64,000 bases of DNA from Leptospira sp. (GTDB lineage Bacteria > Spirochaetota > Leptospiria > Leptospirales > Leptospiraceae): NCBI GenBank assembly GCA_009991425.1, contig JAACWH010000034.1:51764-115763 (forward strand), read 5' to 3'. The position numbers and the translations under genes were made by a program. Below are positions 52,401 through 61,326 of this stretch, piece after piece. The notes beneath the pieces are model-generated. The model made no database searches and had not been told where the DNA came from. It saw nothing but the letters and a program-made list of their open reading frames with translations. How positions within the stretch are numbered: the first letter of the stretch is position 1; each line of letters opens with the position of its first letter.

Positions 52401-54702
52401 CATCGGATCGGAAGTCCCATGCATAGAAGGAGTCCCTCTTGTATACATAGAAATCCATTCTGGAATGAGATCCATCTTCATCGACTATGAGTAGGGTATG
52501 ACTTCCAGGGTGTTTTGGTTTATAATCAAAACTCATCTCATCTCTACTTAATTTGACAGTTTTGGACTCTATCGTTTTCTTTTCTAAAGAATTGGATCGA
52601 AATAAAGAACCTATGAATCCTTGGGATTCTACAGAAGACCAATCATTGTGAATAATATAAGCGGTTGCTTTAAAGGTTTCATTTTTCTTAGAGTTAATTG
52701 AGACTCCCACAAGTTTAAAATTCAAAGTATCCTTTATAGATTTATAACGATCCTTACATTGAATTCCAATAAGATGGTTTGATGGTAGATAGTAAACAGA
52801 GTTAGTATTTGTGATTGATTTAGAATCTACATCGGATACTGTAGCTTCTATTTGAATTTTATATGGGTCTTTGATTGAAATTTTATCATTGGAAGTTTGG
52901 AAATAATAATCTAGTCCAGTGAGAGATGTATTTACTTTGGCATGACCCTCTTTATCTAATTCTCCCTCATCTCCAGAAATATAGCCTGAACTTTCTTCGT
53001 ATTCATAATCACTTTCTTCGTAATCATAATAGGAATTGTATCCTGTTCCAAAAGAAAAATCTTTAAATTCTTCAATGTTGGGTGAATAGCTTTTTTTTAG
53101 AATAGAATATTTATATTTTGCTCCGCCCATTGGAGTCCCAAAGAGATAATTCGCTTGTATATCAAATTGGAATTCATCCATTCCGATGATCTGTTGTAAA
53201 GACGATTCCACCTTAACTCCAAAGCTAACAGGACGAAATTCCTCAACTTGGAAGCTATCTGAGCTGATAAAATCTTTGCTTCCTGGTATACTCGCAATCA
53301 CAGTATAATGACCTAAGGGTGCTTCTGGTGGAATCGTATAAGATAGCCATACCCCGCCTTGTTCACTGGATGAGATATTGCTATTTAGAACTTCTTGTCC
53401 TTTAGTGTTGGTTATTTTGATATTTACTATTTTATTTGAATAAGGAAGAAAACTATTTTGCTTTCTTTCACCTATCAAGGATTTGATTTCTACTTTATCC
53501 CCAGGTCTGTACAGCTTTCGATCAAAATAGAATTTGCCAGCTTGATTCGTTCGGTTGTAATAGGAATATTGCTCATAGAGCTTCATGTTCTCGAAATATA
53601 GAAAGGACTTATCATCTCCTTTTTCAGCGATGAGGACAGATTTCTTAGTATTGATGGACTCTGAAAATTTTGGAATGGAGCAATATCCTTCGTTATTTGT
53701 CCGACATATTCCATAATTGGAACCTGTTATATATAGAGAAACCTCAGCTCCTTCTATGGGCTCTGCCTTTGATAATGAATTCAGCCAGACATAAATGTTT
53801 TGGTTGTCTTCTTTACTCGTTATTCCTATGTTAGTAGATTGAACAAGAATATTTTGCGTCTTGAGCTTTTCCTCTTTAGAATTGTATTCAACAACTTTCT
53901 GGGATACTCGCATCAAAAGCCATGCATGTTTCTCTTTTCCTAACAATGAGTTAAGTGGAAATCCAACTTCCCCGGATGAATTGTATTTCTGATCTACCTT
54001 CCAATTGAGTTTCTTCCAGCTTACTCCATCAGTCTTATTGCTATATTTATTTTCATAAGTTGAGACTGCCGAGGCTAGATGGGAAGCTCCTACAGTAGCA
54101 TATTCAATATTAAGACTATCAAGGTTTCTGATTTCGATCGGCAGCATTCTTGGGCTATCGGATTCAATTACATTATTCCCTGTTAACCAAAAGTTGGGTC
54201 TATATTTTCTAGCAGGTATTGTAAATTCTTTGTTAGAAGATAATTTGCAATCTTCCTTACTAAAGAAAGGTTCTATTATAGCTTTGTATTCGACTCCAGG
54301 TTCAAAATGCCAAGATTCTAATGAAAAATACCTCGTACCATAACGGTTTAACTCGCTATTTTGATTGAATTCTTTGTAATGGAATGCATTGGGTTCAAAT
54401 CTGATTGCAGGAATGAATTCAGCCTCTTCGACTTCCTTCGAAAATTCAAAATTAATATTATATCTATCATCAAAGAAAGTATATTCTGTAAGATCTATTC
54501 CCACTTCGAAAGTACAACTGGATGGAAATAGTGTTCTTTTCATTTTTCGATAGGATAATTTAGCAGATTCAAATACCGAACAAGAGGAAAGAAAGGTAAC
54601 TAAAATAATTAGTATGAAATTACGAAATTTGTGATCAATTGGTTTAAGGTTTAGTGGTTTCATGAATCTGTTGCCTGGTTTTAGAATCTTGTATCTAGTC
54701 AT
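49492..54702 (-). CDS. Bacterial alpha-2-macroglobulin (YfhM-type) lipoprotein with intact thioester motif
   Basis: This 1736-residue protein has a signal ending LSSC (lipobox, Cys41; a shorter start at Met14 is possible). A series of macroglobulin beta-domains follows. Residues about 740-1120 contain the A2M core (YWNPNIKTDSNGEAEINFKL, then LPDNLTTFRVMA). The thioester domain carries CMEQ with Cys1232, followed by the alpha/alpha barrel and a C-terminal receptor-like domain. The CxEQ thioester traps attacking proteases covalently in the periplasm and so protects the envelope. It heads the operon with pbpC, as in enterobacteria, consistent with guarding peptidoglycan synthesis against host or rival proteases. 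Confidence 0.93.
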   Translation of the reverse strand: MTRYKILKPGNRFMKPLNLKPIDHKFRNFILIILVTFLSSCSVFESAKLSYRKMKRTLFPSSCTFEVGIDLTEYTFFDDRYNINFEFSKEVEEAEFIPAIRFEPNAFHYKEFNQNSELNRYGTRYFSLESWHFEPGVEYKAIIEPFFSKEDCKLSSNKEFTIPARKYRPNFWLTGNNVIESDSPRMLPIEIRNLDSLNIEYATVGASHLASAVSTYENKYSNKTDGVSWKKLNWKVDQKYNSSGEVGFPLNSLLGKEKHAWLLMRVSQKVVEYNSKEEKLKTQNILVQSTNIGITSKEDNQNIYVWLNSLSKAEPIEGAEVSLYITGSNYGICRTNNEGYCSIPKFSESINTKKSVLIAEKGDDKSFLYFENMKLYEQYSYYNRTNQAGKFYFDRKLYRPGDKVEIKSLIGERKQNSFLPYSNKIVNIKITNTKGQEVLNSNISSSEQGGVWLSYTIPPEAPLGHYTVIASIPGSKDFISSDSFQVEEFRPVSFGVKVESSLQQIIGMDEFQFDIQANYLFGTPMGGAKYKYSILKKSYSPNIEEFKDFSFGTGYNSYYDYEESDYEYEESSGYISGDEGELDKEGHAKVNTSLTGLDYYFQTSNDKISIKDPYKIQIEATVSDVDSKSITNTNSVYYLPSNHLIGIQCKDRYKSIKDTLNFKLVGVSINSKKNETFKATAYIIHNDWSSVESQGFIGSLFRSNSLEKKTIESKTVKLSRDEMSFDYKPKHPGSHTLLIVDEDGSHSRMDFYVYKRDSFYAWDFRSDDTIQLSADKPVYDIGDVAKVIIQSPYPEARAILSTQRDGVYWSKSIQLKGNSEPIEIPIKAEYLPNVEFNVILVTGRSEPPKDLEGKDKIEFVSRDYGVPKVKTGSIQLNVNTSSKIAPVELVFNKETYSPREEITIKIKTLPKSEVLISVADRGILDLVNYSFTNPVSQFYKLWNSIVRSFDLRDWIVKQSIYAGKGDNPGGDYGDDQSDGGFGKESEDGTRKDFKPTAYWNPNIKTDSNGEAEINFKLPDNLTTFRVMAAVANNGNYGTENKEFLVKKSLIIKKSSPRFVRINDAISVGATITNNTKIKGKFKIKFESDELDLKNSNQTIELDSFQTKEVSSSINVDSKLYEKLNKKFSGREIEISYKVVAEPEQFDLYTKAGILKSDIRDALEVKFPFKKPEPVLTNRIAGYTDSSESFAMNFPSVDKVLLREASLQFNLSGTVLTGLKNAFDFYGANPYYCMEQRTSAYLLSISSGNLLTSFGYKPPSHDSYDFNNIEKLFVRDMPDFQNSDGSFRLWKETSLFGHGYPYLTAYVIHTMQAAKKYKYSINERSYKAGIKYLTSLVKSPKEKEEDSYQTLSLIYSILARDGLDTLGLDKTLMNNFSKLNPKSQGIFLTAIYDAKGLSSINQDKQLKKLYQDYISQFKITEDSVQLTWVTEFKFWISYYSKGSAIASLLTTMMHIEPDNKSMPALIRFILSSKSGNLWMDTQSSATLALALREYRDKYEATDSETEGLVKIGSKKLLEVSIGSSDNSILSKESSLSSIDSDWKFPTKDLVFQRTSDSGRFYYNASLNYIPTFDEQKASSKGMEISKKIYSLHGKDSKGNFILKEEKGKLKRGTSYLVKLSVDTSQARNFVMIQDFIPSNAEVVNTNFKTESSEYSEYDDNDGNQESEYWWLDSPTYTEYRDDKVLFSKDYMDSGEYEFTYLLRPLSKGKSVMPAAKVFMMYDTTVYGNTETNYLQVE

Positions 54703-54809
54703 TTTAAAAATTCAATTTTACACTATCATCTCTTTTTCTGAAAGTTTATTGAATTCAATTGACTCGATTAAGAAATTATTTACCTTGTTATTTGTTGAGT
54801 AGTTTTTCA

Positions 54810-55886
54810 ATGAAGAAAATTATACATGTAGATATGGATGCCTTCTATGCCTCAGTGGAGATTCGTGAGAATCCCTCTCTACGAGGTAAGCCTGTTGTTG
54901 TTGGCGGCTCTCCGAATTCTAGAGGTGTTGTCTGTGCGGCAAGTTATGAGGCTCGCAAATTTGGTGTTCGATCAGCAATTCCTTGCTCTATGGCAAAGAG
55001 ACTTTGTCCAGAGGCTATCTTTGTTTCTCCTAATTTTCCTTTGTATGTTTCCATCTCGCAGGAGATTCGGGAAATTTTTTATAGCGTAACGGATCTCGTA
55101 GAGCCTCTTTCTTTGGACGAGGCATATTTGGATGTAACGAGCAATCATTTTCAGGAGGCAATAGCTACCAAGCTAGCTGAAGATATTCAAACAAAAATTT
55201 TTCAGACAACTAATCTAACAGCGTCTTGTGGAGTTTCTTACAATAAATTTTTAGCAAAGATCGCAAGTGATTGGAAGAAACCTAATGGTATTTTTGTGAT
55301 TCGACCCAATGATGCTTCCAAGTTTTTGCATGAGCTTACCATTGGAAAGTTCTATGGGGTTGGGAAGGTTACGGAAGCAAAAATGAAATCTTTAGGAATC
55401 CACAATGGCAAAGATTTATACATGTGGAATAGGGAAGATCTTATATTTCATTTTGGTAAAGCTGGTTCTTTTTATTTTGATATAGTTCGTGGTGTTGACA
55501 ATCGCAATGTGAATCCAACGAGAGAACGTAAATCTTTAGGAATAGAAGATACTTTTTCCGAAGATACTAAAGATCATGGATTCTTGGAATCAAAATTAGA
55601 TTCGCTTGTGGATGGCTTGGAACAACGACGATTGAAGCGAGACATACGTGGGAGAAGCTTAACAGTAAAGATTAAATATTCTGATTTTACTGTTAAGTCA
55701 ATGACTAGAACCTATCCATCTTGGTTAGAACAAAAGGAAGAAATTCTCAGTATAGCTAAAGATCTTTTCTTCCAGGTGTGGAACCAAACAAAAAGTTTAC
55801 GATTGCTTGGTATCGCATTAGGAAATCTTGACCGAGAGAACCTTGAAGAATCAGAACCCAGTTTATTTGACCAAATTGAATCCTAA
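54810..55886 (+). CDS. dinB: DNA polymerase IV (Y family)
   Basis: This 358-residue polymerase is full length. With the ATG at 54810 the catalytic residues fall at Asp8 (HVDMDAFYASVE), Asp103 and Glu104 (LSLDEAYLDVT), exactly the positions in E. coli Pol IV, so this start is preferred over an upstream frame opening at 54759. A palm-finger region, thumb and little-finger domain (about 240-345) follow. A C-terminal PSLFDQ may be the sliding-clamp-binding motif. It copies damaged DNA with low fidelity. No LexA-like box is obvious upstream. It is divergent from the A2M operon. Confidence 0.95.
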   Translation: MKKIIHVDMDAFYASVEIRENPSLRGKPVVVGGSPNSRGVVCAASYEARKFGVRSAIPCSMAKRLCPEAIFVSPNFPLYVSISQEIREIFYSVTDLVEPLSLDEAYLDVTSNHFQEAIATKLAEDIQTKIFQTTNLTASCGVSYNKFLAKIASDWKKPNGIFVIRPNDASKFLHELTIGKFYGVGKVTEAKMKSLGIHNGKDLYMWNREDLIFHFGKAGSFYFDIVRGVDNRNVNPTRERKSLGIEDTFSEDTKDHGFLESKLDSLVDGLEQRRLKRDIRGRSLTVKIKYSDFTVKSMTRTYPSWLEQKEEILSIAKDLFFQVWNQTKSLRLLGIALGNLDRENLEESEPSLFDQIES

Positions 55887-55914
55887 TTATATATTTAGCT
55901 TATAATTAATTTTC

Positions 55915-57066
55915 TTACTTAGTAGATTTGGTTTTCATTTTAAAAGTTTTATAATCAACAGATTCTACATCTTTAAGATCTAGCATTTTTACACCTTCTG
56001 TTGAATGAAGAATGATGGTTTGCGACACTTGAGTAATAATCGCACCAGAATAATGATTGCCATCATTTGTATTTACAATTTCCAAAACTGAATAGAACTT
56101 CTGAATATCTGCTTCAGTTTTCAGATTTTGCTTATTTGCATTTTCTTCTAGATTTGTAATGACAGTATCTAATTTTTTAGTTTGATCTTTTTCTATGGAC
56201 TCAGCAATTGTTGGATCAATCGTTGATTCTGAGTTATCAGTTTTTTCAATTGCTTGCTCAATCAAAGATTCTTCAGTCCCAACTAAGGTATCCAATTCTG
56301 CTTGTTTCTGTGGAGTACTTGGAAAAATTTCTTTCTCCATCATTCCAGTCATTTCTTCTGAAATATCTGAGTTTTGAAAATCTTCAGTTACAGCTTGTCT
56401 GTTGTTAATTAAAAGAACGAACTCTTGTAATTTTGGACTTAAATTTGATTCTTCCATTTCGCCTAAAATGATTTCATTTTTTTCTAGGAAAGAAACCATT
56501 TGATCATAGCTTTCTTCATCCACTGAACCCTTTTCTATATTGATGGGTTGGAAACGAGCTCCTATAGCTACAGATCCCTCGAAGACTTTTACAGTTGGAA
56601 CTTTGTCCTTTTGTAATTCAACAGTAAAGACCGTACCTCGAACGCCCGCCACAGTTGTCGGAGTTAAAACTTTAAAGTCACTAGTTGATTTTAATTTCTT
56701 TGTCTTTACGATTAGCTCTCCCCATTGAATATCAACAGCTGTTTTGGAGCTTTCGCCTACTTCAAAGCTTGAAATTGATAATTTAGAAAAGGACTTAACT
56801 CGAATTAAATCTCCAGATTTATTTTGAATATCAAGACTACCAGATTCAGTTAGAATAATATCTTTGGAATCGAGAACTGTTCCTACTTTTGGTTTGAATT
56901 TCTTGTCATTTCTTTGGATGTTCACATCTCCATTGACAAAAATAACAACAACGTTACTTTCTTGGACGGATTCCATCCCTATCATCTGTTTGATCTTGCT
57001 ACATTGTAGGTTAATTAAGATTAAAACGACAGCTGCTAGAAAAAGTGTTCTTTTTAGATGATGCAT
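55915..57066 (-). CDS. FecR-domain lipoprotein
   Basis: This 383-residue lipoprotein has signal end NLQC (Cys22). A FecR domain spans about 40-170: VNGDVNIQRNDKKFKPKVG, LTESGSLDIQ, TPTTVAGVRGTVFTVEL and TVKVFEGSVAI. An acidic helical tail (about 190-340) follows, and the C-terminal segment (about 325-375) is beta-rich and resembles a small barrel (SGAIITQVSQTIILHSTEG). No sigma/anti-sigma pair is near, so it is likely one of the stand-alone FecR envelope proteins common in spirochaetes. A strong promoter and GAGG precede it. Confidence 0.82.
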   Translation of the reverse strand: MHHLKRTLFLAAVVLILINLQCSKIKQMIGMESVQESNVVVIFVNGDVNIQRNDKKFKPKVGTVLDSKDIILTESGSLDIQNKSGDLIRVKSFSKLSISSFEVGESSKTAVDIQWGELIVKTKKLKSTSDFKVLTPTTVAGVRGTVFTVELQKDKVPTVKVFEGSVAIGARFQPINIEKGSVDEESYDQMVSFLEKNEIILGEMEESNLSPKLQEFVLLINNRQAVTEDFQNSDISEEMTGMMEKEIFPSTPQKQAELDTLVGTEESLIEQAIEKTDNSESTIDPTIAESIEKDQTKKLDTVITNLEENANKQNLKTEADIQKFYSVLEIVNTNDGNHYSGAIITQVSQTIILHSTEGVKMLDLKDVESVDYKTFKMKTKSTK

Positions 57067-57112
57067 ATTTGGATGTCCTCGACTTTCAAATAGAATATTT
57101 CGAATATAGGAT

Positions 57113-57141
57113 ATTATATGCTTTAAAATAAAAAATGTAAA
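57113..57141 (-). promoter_or_regulatory. Strong sigma70-type promoter for the FecR lipoprotein
   Basis: On the minus strand, TTTACA (57141-57136), a 17-base spacer and a perfect TATAAT (57118-57113) lie about 47 bases before the ATG. It gives the FecR gene its own start, separate from the upstream pair at 57170-58604. Confidence 0.65.
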
Positions 57142-57169
57142 CTAAAATTGTGGACTAAATTGATAAAAT

Positions 57170-58141
57170 TTAACGAAGGATATCTTCTTTTAGGCTTTTT
57201 AGAAAATCAATGCTACCCTGTTGGAAAACCATCTGTAACATTTCTTTTTGTGAATCACTGATTACAGACTTTTCCTTAAGCTGATTTAGGATCTCTGATA
57301 TCATTTCCTTTTCCAATCCTCGTAATTCGGAATAGATATTTTGTATAGTCAAGCCAAAGCTGTGTTCTTCGTAGTATTCAATCAGTTTTGCGGTGATATT
57401 TAAAATAGTTTCTTGTCGTTTTACCAATTCCTCCATAGTTCCAAGGATAATCGAAATTTCTGGATCATCTTGGAATAAGTTCATCATATGTGGATAAATC
57501 CTTGGAGATTGAATTGGTAATTCATAGATACTATCACCTAAGGCTAAAAACAAATTTCTCTCTTCTTCTGTTGTTATATCAGTGAAGTCTTGCAGCTTTG
57601 ATACAACAGCTGGAGGAAGTAAAACAATAAATTGTGAAACGAGAGAATATTCATTTTTTTCCCGAATGGAATAGAGGATAAGATCGCAGATTTTCTGGAA
57701 GCTAATTCCTTTCCAGAATTGGTTTCCTTTAATTTGAAAGAAATTCCTATTTACAAATTTTTTATTATAATTGTCTTTAAGGTTTAAAAAGTTTTCATAA
57801 TTGGAACTAAATAGTTCAAATAATACTTTTATAGAAAAATTCTCTAAGATATCAGCTACAGTGCCTGGTTCAGATATAGATAAAAAGTAGCTTATCAGTT
57901 CTTGGTTTTCAGAATTAGCTGATGTAAATCGATTTAAAATAAGGGAATTAGATTGATAGAATGCAGAGATTCCCACATTGAAAGTTACTTCCCCTTTTAG
58001 GAAGGCATTTAATTTTTCTTCAGCTATACATGATTTTGCTAATTGAACAATGGAAGTGTTGCCTGAGAGAACAGATTTGCAGCTCTTAGGACAAGATTGG
58101 TAAACAGTAGTATCAATTAAGCATTTGTTAGTTTTGCTCAA
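57170..58141 (-). CDS. Helical protein of unknown function, partner of the DUF3347-like lipoprotein
   Basis: This 323-residue protein has no signal peptide. Four cysteines cluster in the first 40 residues (CLIDTTVYQSCPKSC, then a later Cys). The rest is helical, with segments such as FQKICDLILYSIREKNEY and a C-terminal coiled-coil (LRGLEKEMISEILNQLKEK). I recognise no family. Its start overlaps the end of the upstream lipoprotein gene by 14 bases, so the two are translationally coupled and probably work together. Confidence 0.6.
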   Translation of the reverse strand: MSKTNKCLIDTTVYQSCPKSCKSVLSGNTSIVQLAKSCIAEEKLNAFLKGEVTFNVGISAFYQSNSLILNRFTSANSENQELISYFLSISEPGTVADILENFSIKVLFELFSSNYENFLNLKDNYNKKFVNRNFFQIKGNQFWKGISFQKICDLILYSIREKNEYSLVSQFIVLLPPAVVSKLQDFTDITTEEERNLFLALGDSIYELPIQSPRIYPHMMNLFQDDPEISIILGTMEELVKRQETILNITAKLIEYYEEHSFGLTIQNIYSELRGLEKEMISEILNQLKEKSVISDSQKEMLQMVFQQGSIDFLKSLKEDILR

Positions 58142-58604
58142 CTAATGACCCACAGTCCCTCATCTCAGGGGAATAAGGGTTTTCAATTCTTCTCCCTTTT
58201 GCAACCCAATATTTATCTTCCATAGGGCAGTAGAATTTATTGATTTCTTCTATCGACAGATCTTGAGCTAATTGAGAAAGGTTCTCTGAGAATAGGGAGA
58301 ATTGTTTGAAATCCTCTTCTTTTTGAATTCCTTTGATTTCCCTTAGATTGAGTTTCATCTTTTCTGCCTTACTTGAGATTTCCGAATTTTCAGATTTACC
58401 TAAAAGATCCAATGCTTCTTGGACACCCTGCAGTGAGGGTAGACCGCCTTCCGTTTTCATCAAAAAGCTATGTATTTTCTCATTTTCCATCAATAGCTGA
58501 TTTAGAGACTGTTTGTCCTGTTCTGTAAATTCTTTGCTCCTGCAAGATATTCCTACTGTCACACAAATAGTCAATAAATTACAAATAGTTATAAAATTTT
58601 TCAT
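58128..58604 (-). CDS. DUF3347-like small lipoprotein with a Cys-Met-Cys motif
   Basis: This 158-residue lipoprotein has signal end GISC (Cys21), a helical region (about 25-120) and a C-terminal tail FYCPMEDKYWVAKG followed by NPYSPEM and DCG. The CPM ... W ... NPY ... M ... CG pattern matches the end of DUF3347 proteins, which often ride on CusB-type metal efflux subunits and are thought to bind heavy metal, perhaps copper. Here the domain stands alone on a lipoprotein. A good AAGGA site lies before the start. The match is by eye. Confidence 0.6.
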   Translation of the reverse strand: MKNFITICNLLTICVTVGISCRSKEFTEQDKQSLNQLLMENEKIHSFLMKTEGGLPSLQGVQEALDLLGKSENSEISSKAEKMKLNLREIKGIQKEEDFKQFSLFSENLSQLAQDLSIEEINKFYCPMEDKYWVAKGRRIENPYSPEMRDCGSLVEQN

Positions 58605-58717
58605 AGTAAATATCCTTCTTAGGAAAAATTATTTTAATTTTAAAGTATGTCGAGAAAAATTCTGGACAAGGCAGGTTTTTGAAGTATCCTGACTTAAAAA
58701 GGGAACCGCAGAAAATT

Positions 58718-59071
58718 ATGATCATTGTTGAAGGCCTGGACCACGTAAATATTCCAGTTACCAATTTGGAAGCATCTAAAGTATTCTATTCAGAATTATT
58801 TGATTTTGAAGTTGAAGAGGAGGATGCTGAAGCGGTAGTGATGGGTCTTGATTCTCACAGATTGAGATTGGTCAAAGTTAGCGATTGCTCTCCACTACCT
58901 TTCCCCGTTGTAAGTTTTATTATGGACGTAGATGATTTTACGGAAGCAATAACTGAAATGGAAGAGAAGGAAATTTCAATTGTCAAGGGACCTGAGGGTT
59001 CCTCTAAAGGCGAATATCTTATTTTCGCTGATCCAGATAAAAACCAAATAGAAATCTTTTACCAACAGTAG
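58718..59071 (+). CDS. VOC-family (glyoxalase/bleomycin-resistance fold) protein
   Basis: This 117-residue protein has a beta-alpha-beta-beta-beta repeat fold: VEGLDHVNIPVTNLEASKVF opens the domain with a His metal ligand, and DPDKNQIEIFYQ closes it with a Glu. The second half is the VOC mate. Substrate unknown. The ATG at 58718 is preferred over an upstream TTG at 58679, because it places the conserved strand at the N-terminus as in the family. Confidence 0.82.
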   Translation: MIIVEGLDHVNIPVTNLEASKVFYSELFDFEVEEEDAEAVVMGLDSHRLRLVKVSDCSPLPFPVVSFIMDVDDFTEAITEMEEKEISIVKGPEGSSKGEYLIFADPDKNQIEIFYQQ

Positions 59072-59114
59072 TTTTTGTTGACTTTAGCTTTGGGCAATTC
59101 AGTCTATTGGATTG

Positions 59115-60575
59115 ATGCCCATTTCTATTTCTGATGACGATTACGAAATTAAAAAGATAGCCGATTTCAAAAGAGGCTATCATTTTTATCTAACACAATT
59201 TTCAAGTCTTGCAACTGGGCTACAGAACTTCTTTGCCTCGAATGGATTGAATGACTCGGTAAAACGCGAGCTACTTCCTTATAGAAAGCAACTTGATTCT
59301 GATATCAGTTCCACAATTAAAGTCGCCAAAGATTTGATGGTTGAATTGGATGAGAGGCACCAATTACCTGAAGCAAGAAAGGATTCTATAAGCTATTTCC
59401 AGAATGGAAATATAGATAACCACCAATTAGAATTTATAATTTTTCATAAGACTTTTGAATCTCTTAGACAATTCTATAATTTAGCCAAAGATTCCTGGAA
59501 TTCGATTCGCTTAACAATTCTATCTGCAGACATTAAAGATGAAAGTTTTAAGGCTGATGTTATTTTAGAATATAGAATCATTCCTATTTTTGATAAGATT
59601 GATTCTTTAAAAATTTTGCTGAAACGTATGGCTCTCATTCTCAATATTCGTGAGAAAGAAAAACTCTTCACTGCCAGAACGATAACTCCTCAATATTCTG
59701 AATCCAAAGTGTACAAATTGTCCACAGTTTTTAATGTAGACTTAAGTCATGATGAAGATAATATGATTCCATCATTTTTACCTGAGGATACACTGGCTTC
59801 AAGTCCAGCGCCAATTATTCAAAAGCCTAAGCCCGTGATTGTCGAGCGAAAGGCTTATGATAATATATTGAATACGGGTGGCAAGTTGCCATGGAACTCT
59901 AACCAGCATTATTACTTTCGATTTGAGATTCCAGCATATGAAGAAGAGAAAGCCTTATTTAAATCTGTAATCAGCATGGATACTCATATGGGAGCTGATG
60001 AAAAAGCCCTACGTTCTGAGATGATCCGAAATCTTGCATCAAAAACTAAGAAAGATAAATCAACTTTAGAGATAGAAACTGAATACAATATGTTTATATT
60101 GCGTTATTTTCATTTCTGTAAGGAAATTCTGATTCTCTCAATTGGTATACCAGATGTTATCAAGAACCTATTTTTCTATCATATAGGTCCTCAGCATTTT
60201 TATATGATAGCTAGAAAATTTCTCCAAGAAGCAAATACTGGATACCTCCATATTCGCCTTGCTGATGGGAAAAAGGTAAGTCGAGTTTTGCCTAACGAAA
60301 TAATCAAGAAACTGATAGTTGATTTCTGGAAAGATGAAATACTTCCTAATGTGGGTGAGGAAAGAAACAATCTCGCTGGCCTTAAGAAAATCATTGATAT
60401 AGTGGACAATAAGTACAAAGAAGTATCCAAACATGCCATGAAGGAATACGATAGTCTACCACCAGAGATTAAAAACTCAAAACCTAGAGTTCAATTATTT
60501 CGTGAAATGATGAATCAGTGGATGGGTGCCGCAAATATTATTGTATTTAAAAGGTTTCTAAAGACAGCAGGCTAG
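59115..60575 (+). CDS. Hypothetical protein with two helical domains and a Pro-rich linker
   Basis: This 486-residue soluble protein has no signal peptide or membrane segment. An N-terminal helical domain (about 1-190) is followed by an Asp/Pro-rich linker (about 205-245, with SSPAPIIQKPKPVI) and a second helical domain (about 255-486). No catalytic motif is recognised. The last residues overlap the convergent IPT/TIG lipoprotein gene by 4 bases. ATG at 59115 is taken; a TTG three bases upstream is in frame. Confidence 0.65.
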   Translation: MPISISDDDYEIKKIADFKRGYHFYLTQFSSLATGLQNFFASNGLNDSVKRELLPYRKQLDSDISSTIKVAKDLMVELDERHQLPEARKDSISYFQNGNIDNHQLEFIIFHKTFESLRQFYNLAKDSWNSIRLTILSADIKDESFKADVILEYRIIPIFDKIDSLKILLKRMALILNIREKEKLFTARTITPQYSESKVYKLSTVFNVDLSHDEDNMIPSFLPEDTLASSPAPIIQKPKPVIVERKAYDNILNTGGKLPWNSNQHYYFRFEIPAYEEEKALFKSVISMDTHMGADEKALRSEMIRNLASKTKKDKSTLEIETEYNMFILRYFHFCKEILILSIGIPDVIKNLFFYHIGPQHFYMIARKFLQEANTGYLHIRLADGKKVSRVLPNEIIKKLIVDFWKDEILPNVGEERNNLAGLKKIIDIVDNKYKEVSKHAMKEYDSLPPEIKNSKPRVQLFREMMNQWMGAANIIVFKRFLKTAG

Positions 60576-61279
60576 AAGCCTGAGATTGTACAAGTTACAT
60601 CGCTTGCGGTTACGAGCATTTGCATGACCTTACTGTTGCTTACAGGAATAGAAGGATCTGTCACAAGCGCTAGACTCGTATAATCACAAGAAGGTGAAAA
60701 GTATTTTACTGTTACAGCTGCAGGGCAGTCGATAGTTACATTTCCTGCTTGAGCCGGGAAATCTACTCGAATTGCTTTTGTTTCTTCACCGGAGAATTCA
60801 AAATTCTTCGAACTTCCCTGATTAATGGAAGTTTCAGCTCCAAACTCATTATTGTACGGACTGTAACAATCTATAAAAAATTCAGAGCCAGTGCAATTCA
60901 CTCCCAATTTCGTTCCTTGGGTGCAAGAGCCTCCCGTTTTTACAACATAGACGTAGCCAGATCGGGCTCCAGCAGGTACGGAGGTAGATATTTCTGTGCC
61001 AAAATTGTAAAGAATTGGAGCTTCCACTGTATTGAAGAAAACTTTTGTGTCTGTAAGCCCGAAATTTTCACCCTTGATGATGACATTAGTAGCCGAAAAA
61101 TTTCTATCTAAATTTGCTTGTGCGGGTGTTCCCACTCGTGGTTCCACAGAGGAAATAACTGAAGGATTGGTAGCAAGTAGCACAGCCAGAGCATCTTCTG
61201 TTCCTTCTTTGTGGCAATCGCTGATAGCAAGAGCAAAGAATGCGATTAATAGGAAATGATTCAACAGAGTTGGTTTCAT
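60572..61279 (-). CDS. IPT/TIG-domain lipoprotein
   Basis: This 235-residue lipoprotein has signal end ISDC (Cys22). An IPT/TIG Ig-like domain spans about 40-115: ISSVEPRVGTP, VIIKGENFGLTDTKVFFN and ISTSVPAGARSGYVYV. A Cys-rich C-terminal beta region (about 118-235) carries seven cysteines. TIG domains in spirochaetes sit in surface or periplasmic proteins. Function unknown. It is convergent with the upstream-numbered gene and divergent from enoyl-CoA hydratase. Confidence 0.78.
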   Translation of the reverse strand: MKPTLLNHFLLIAFFALAISDCHKEGTEDALAVLLATNPSVISSVEPRVGTPAQANLDRNFSATNVIIKGENFGLTDTKVFFNTVEAPILYNFGTEISTSVPAGARSGYVYVVKTGGSCTQGTKLGVNCTGSEFFIDCYSPYNNEFGAETSINQGSSKNFEFSGEETKAIRVDFPAQAGNVTIDCPAAVTVKYFSPSCDYTSLALVTDPSIPVSNSKVMQMLVTASDVTCTISGF

Positions 61280-61291
61280 GGCTTTTTATGA

Positions 61292-61320
61292 TTGTCGGAT
61301 TCAAAATTCCTTAAATTAAT
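61292..61320 (+). promoter_or_regulatory. Candidate promoter for enoyl-CoA hydratase
   Basis: TTGTCG (61292-61297), a 17-base spacer and ATTAAT (61315-61320) end 6 bases before the GTG start at 61327. Both boxes are only fair matches. If used, the mRNA would be leaderless, which fits the absence of a ribosome-binding site. Confidence 0.35.
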
Positions 61321-61326
61321 ACTTAT

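Noticed and set aside
54759..54809. Seventeen-codon N-terminal extension of DNA polymerase IV
   Set aside because: Using the ATG at 54810 puts the catalytic Asp8, Asp103 and Glu104 exactly where they are in E. coli Pol IV; the extension has no ribosome-binding site.
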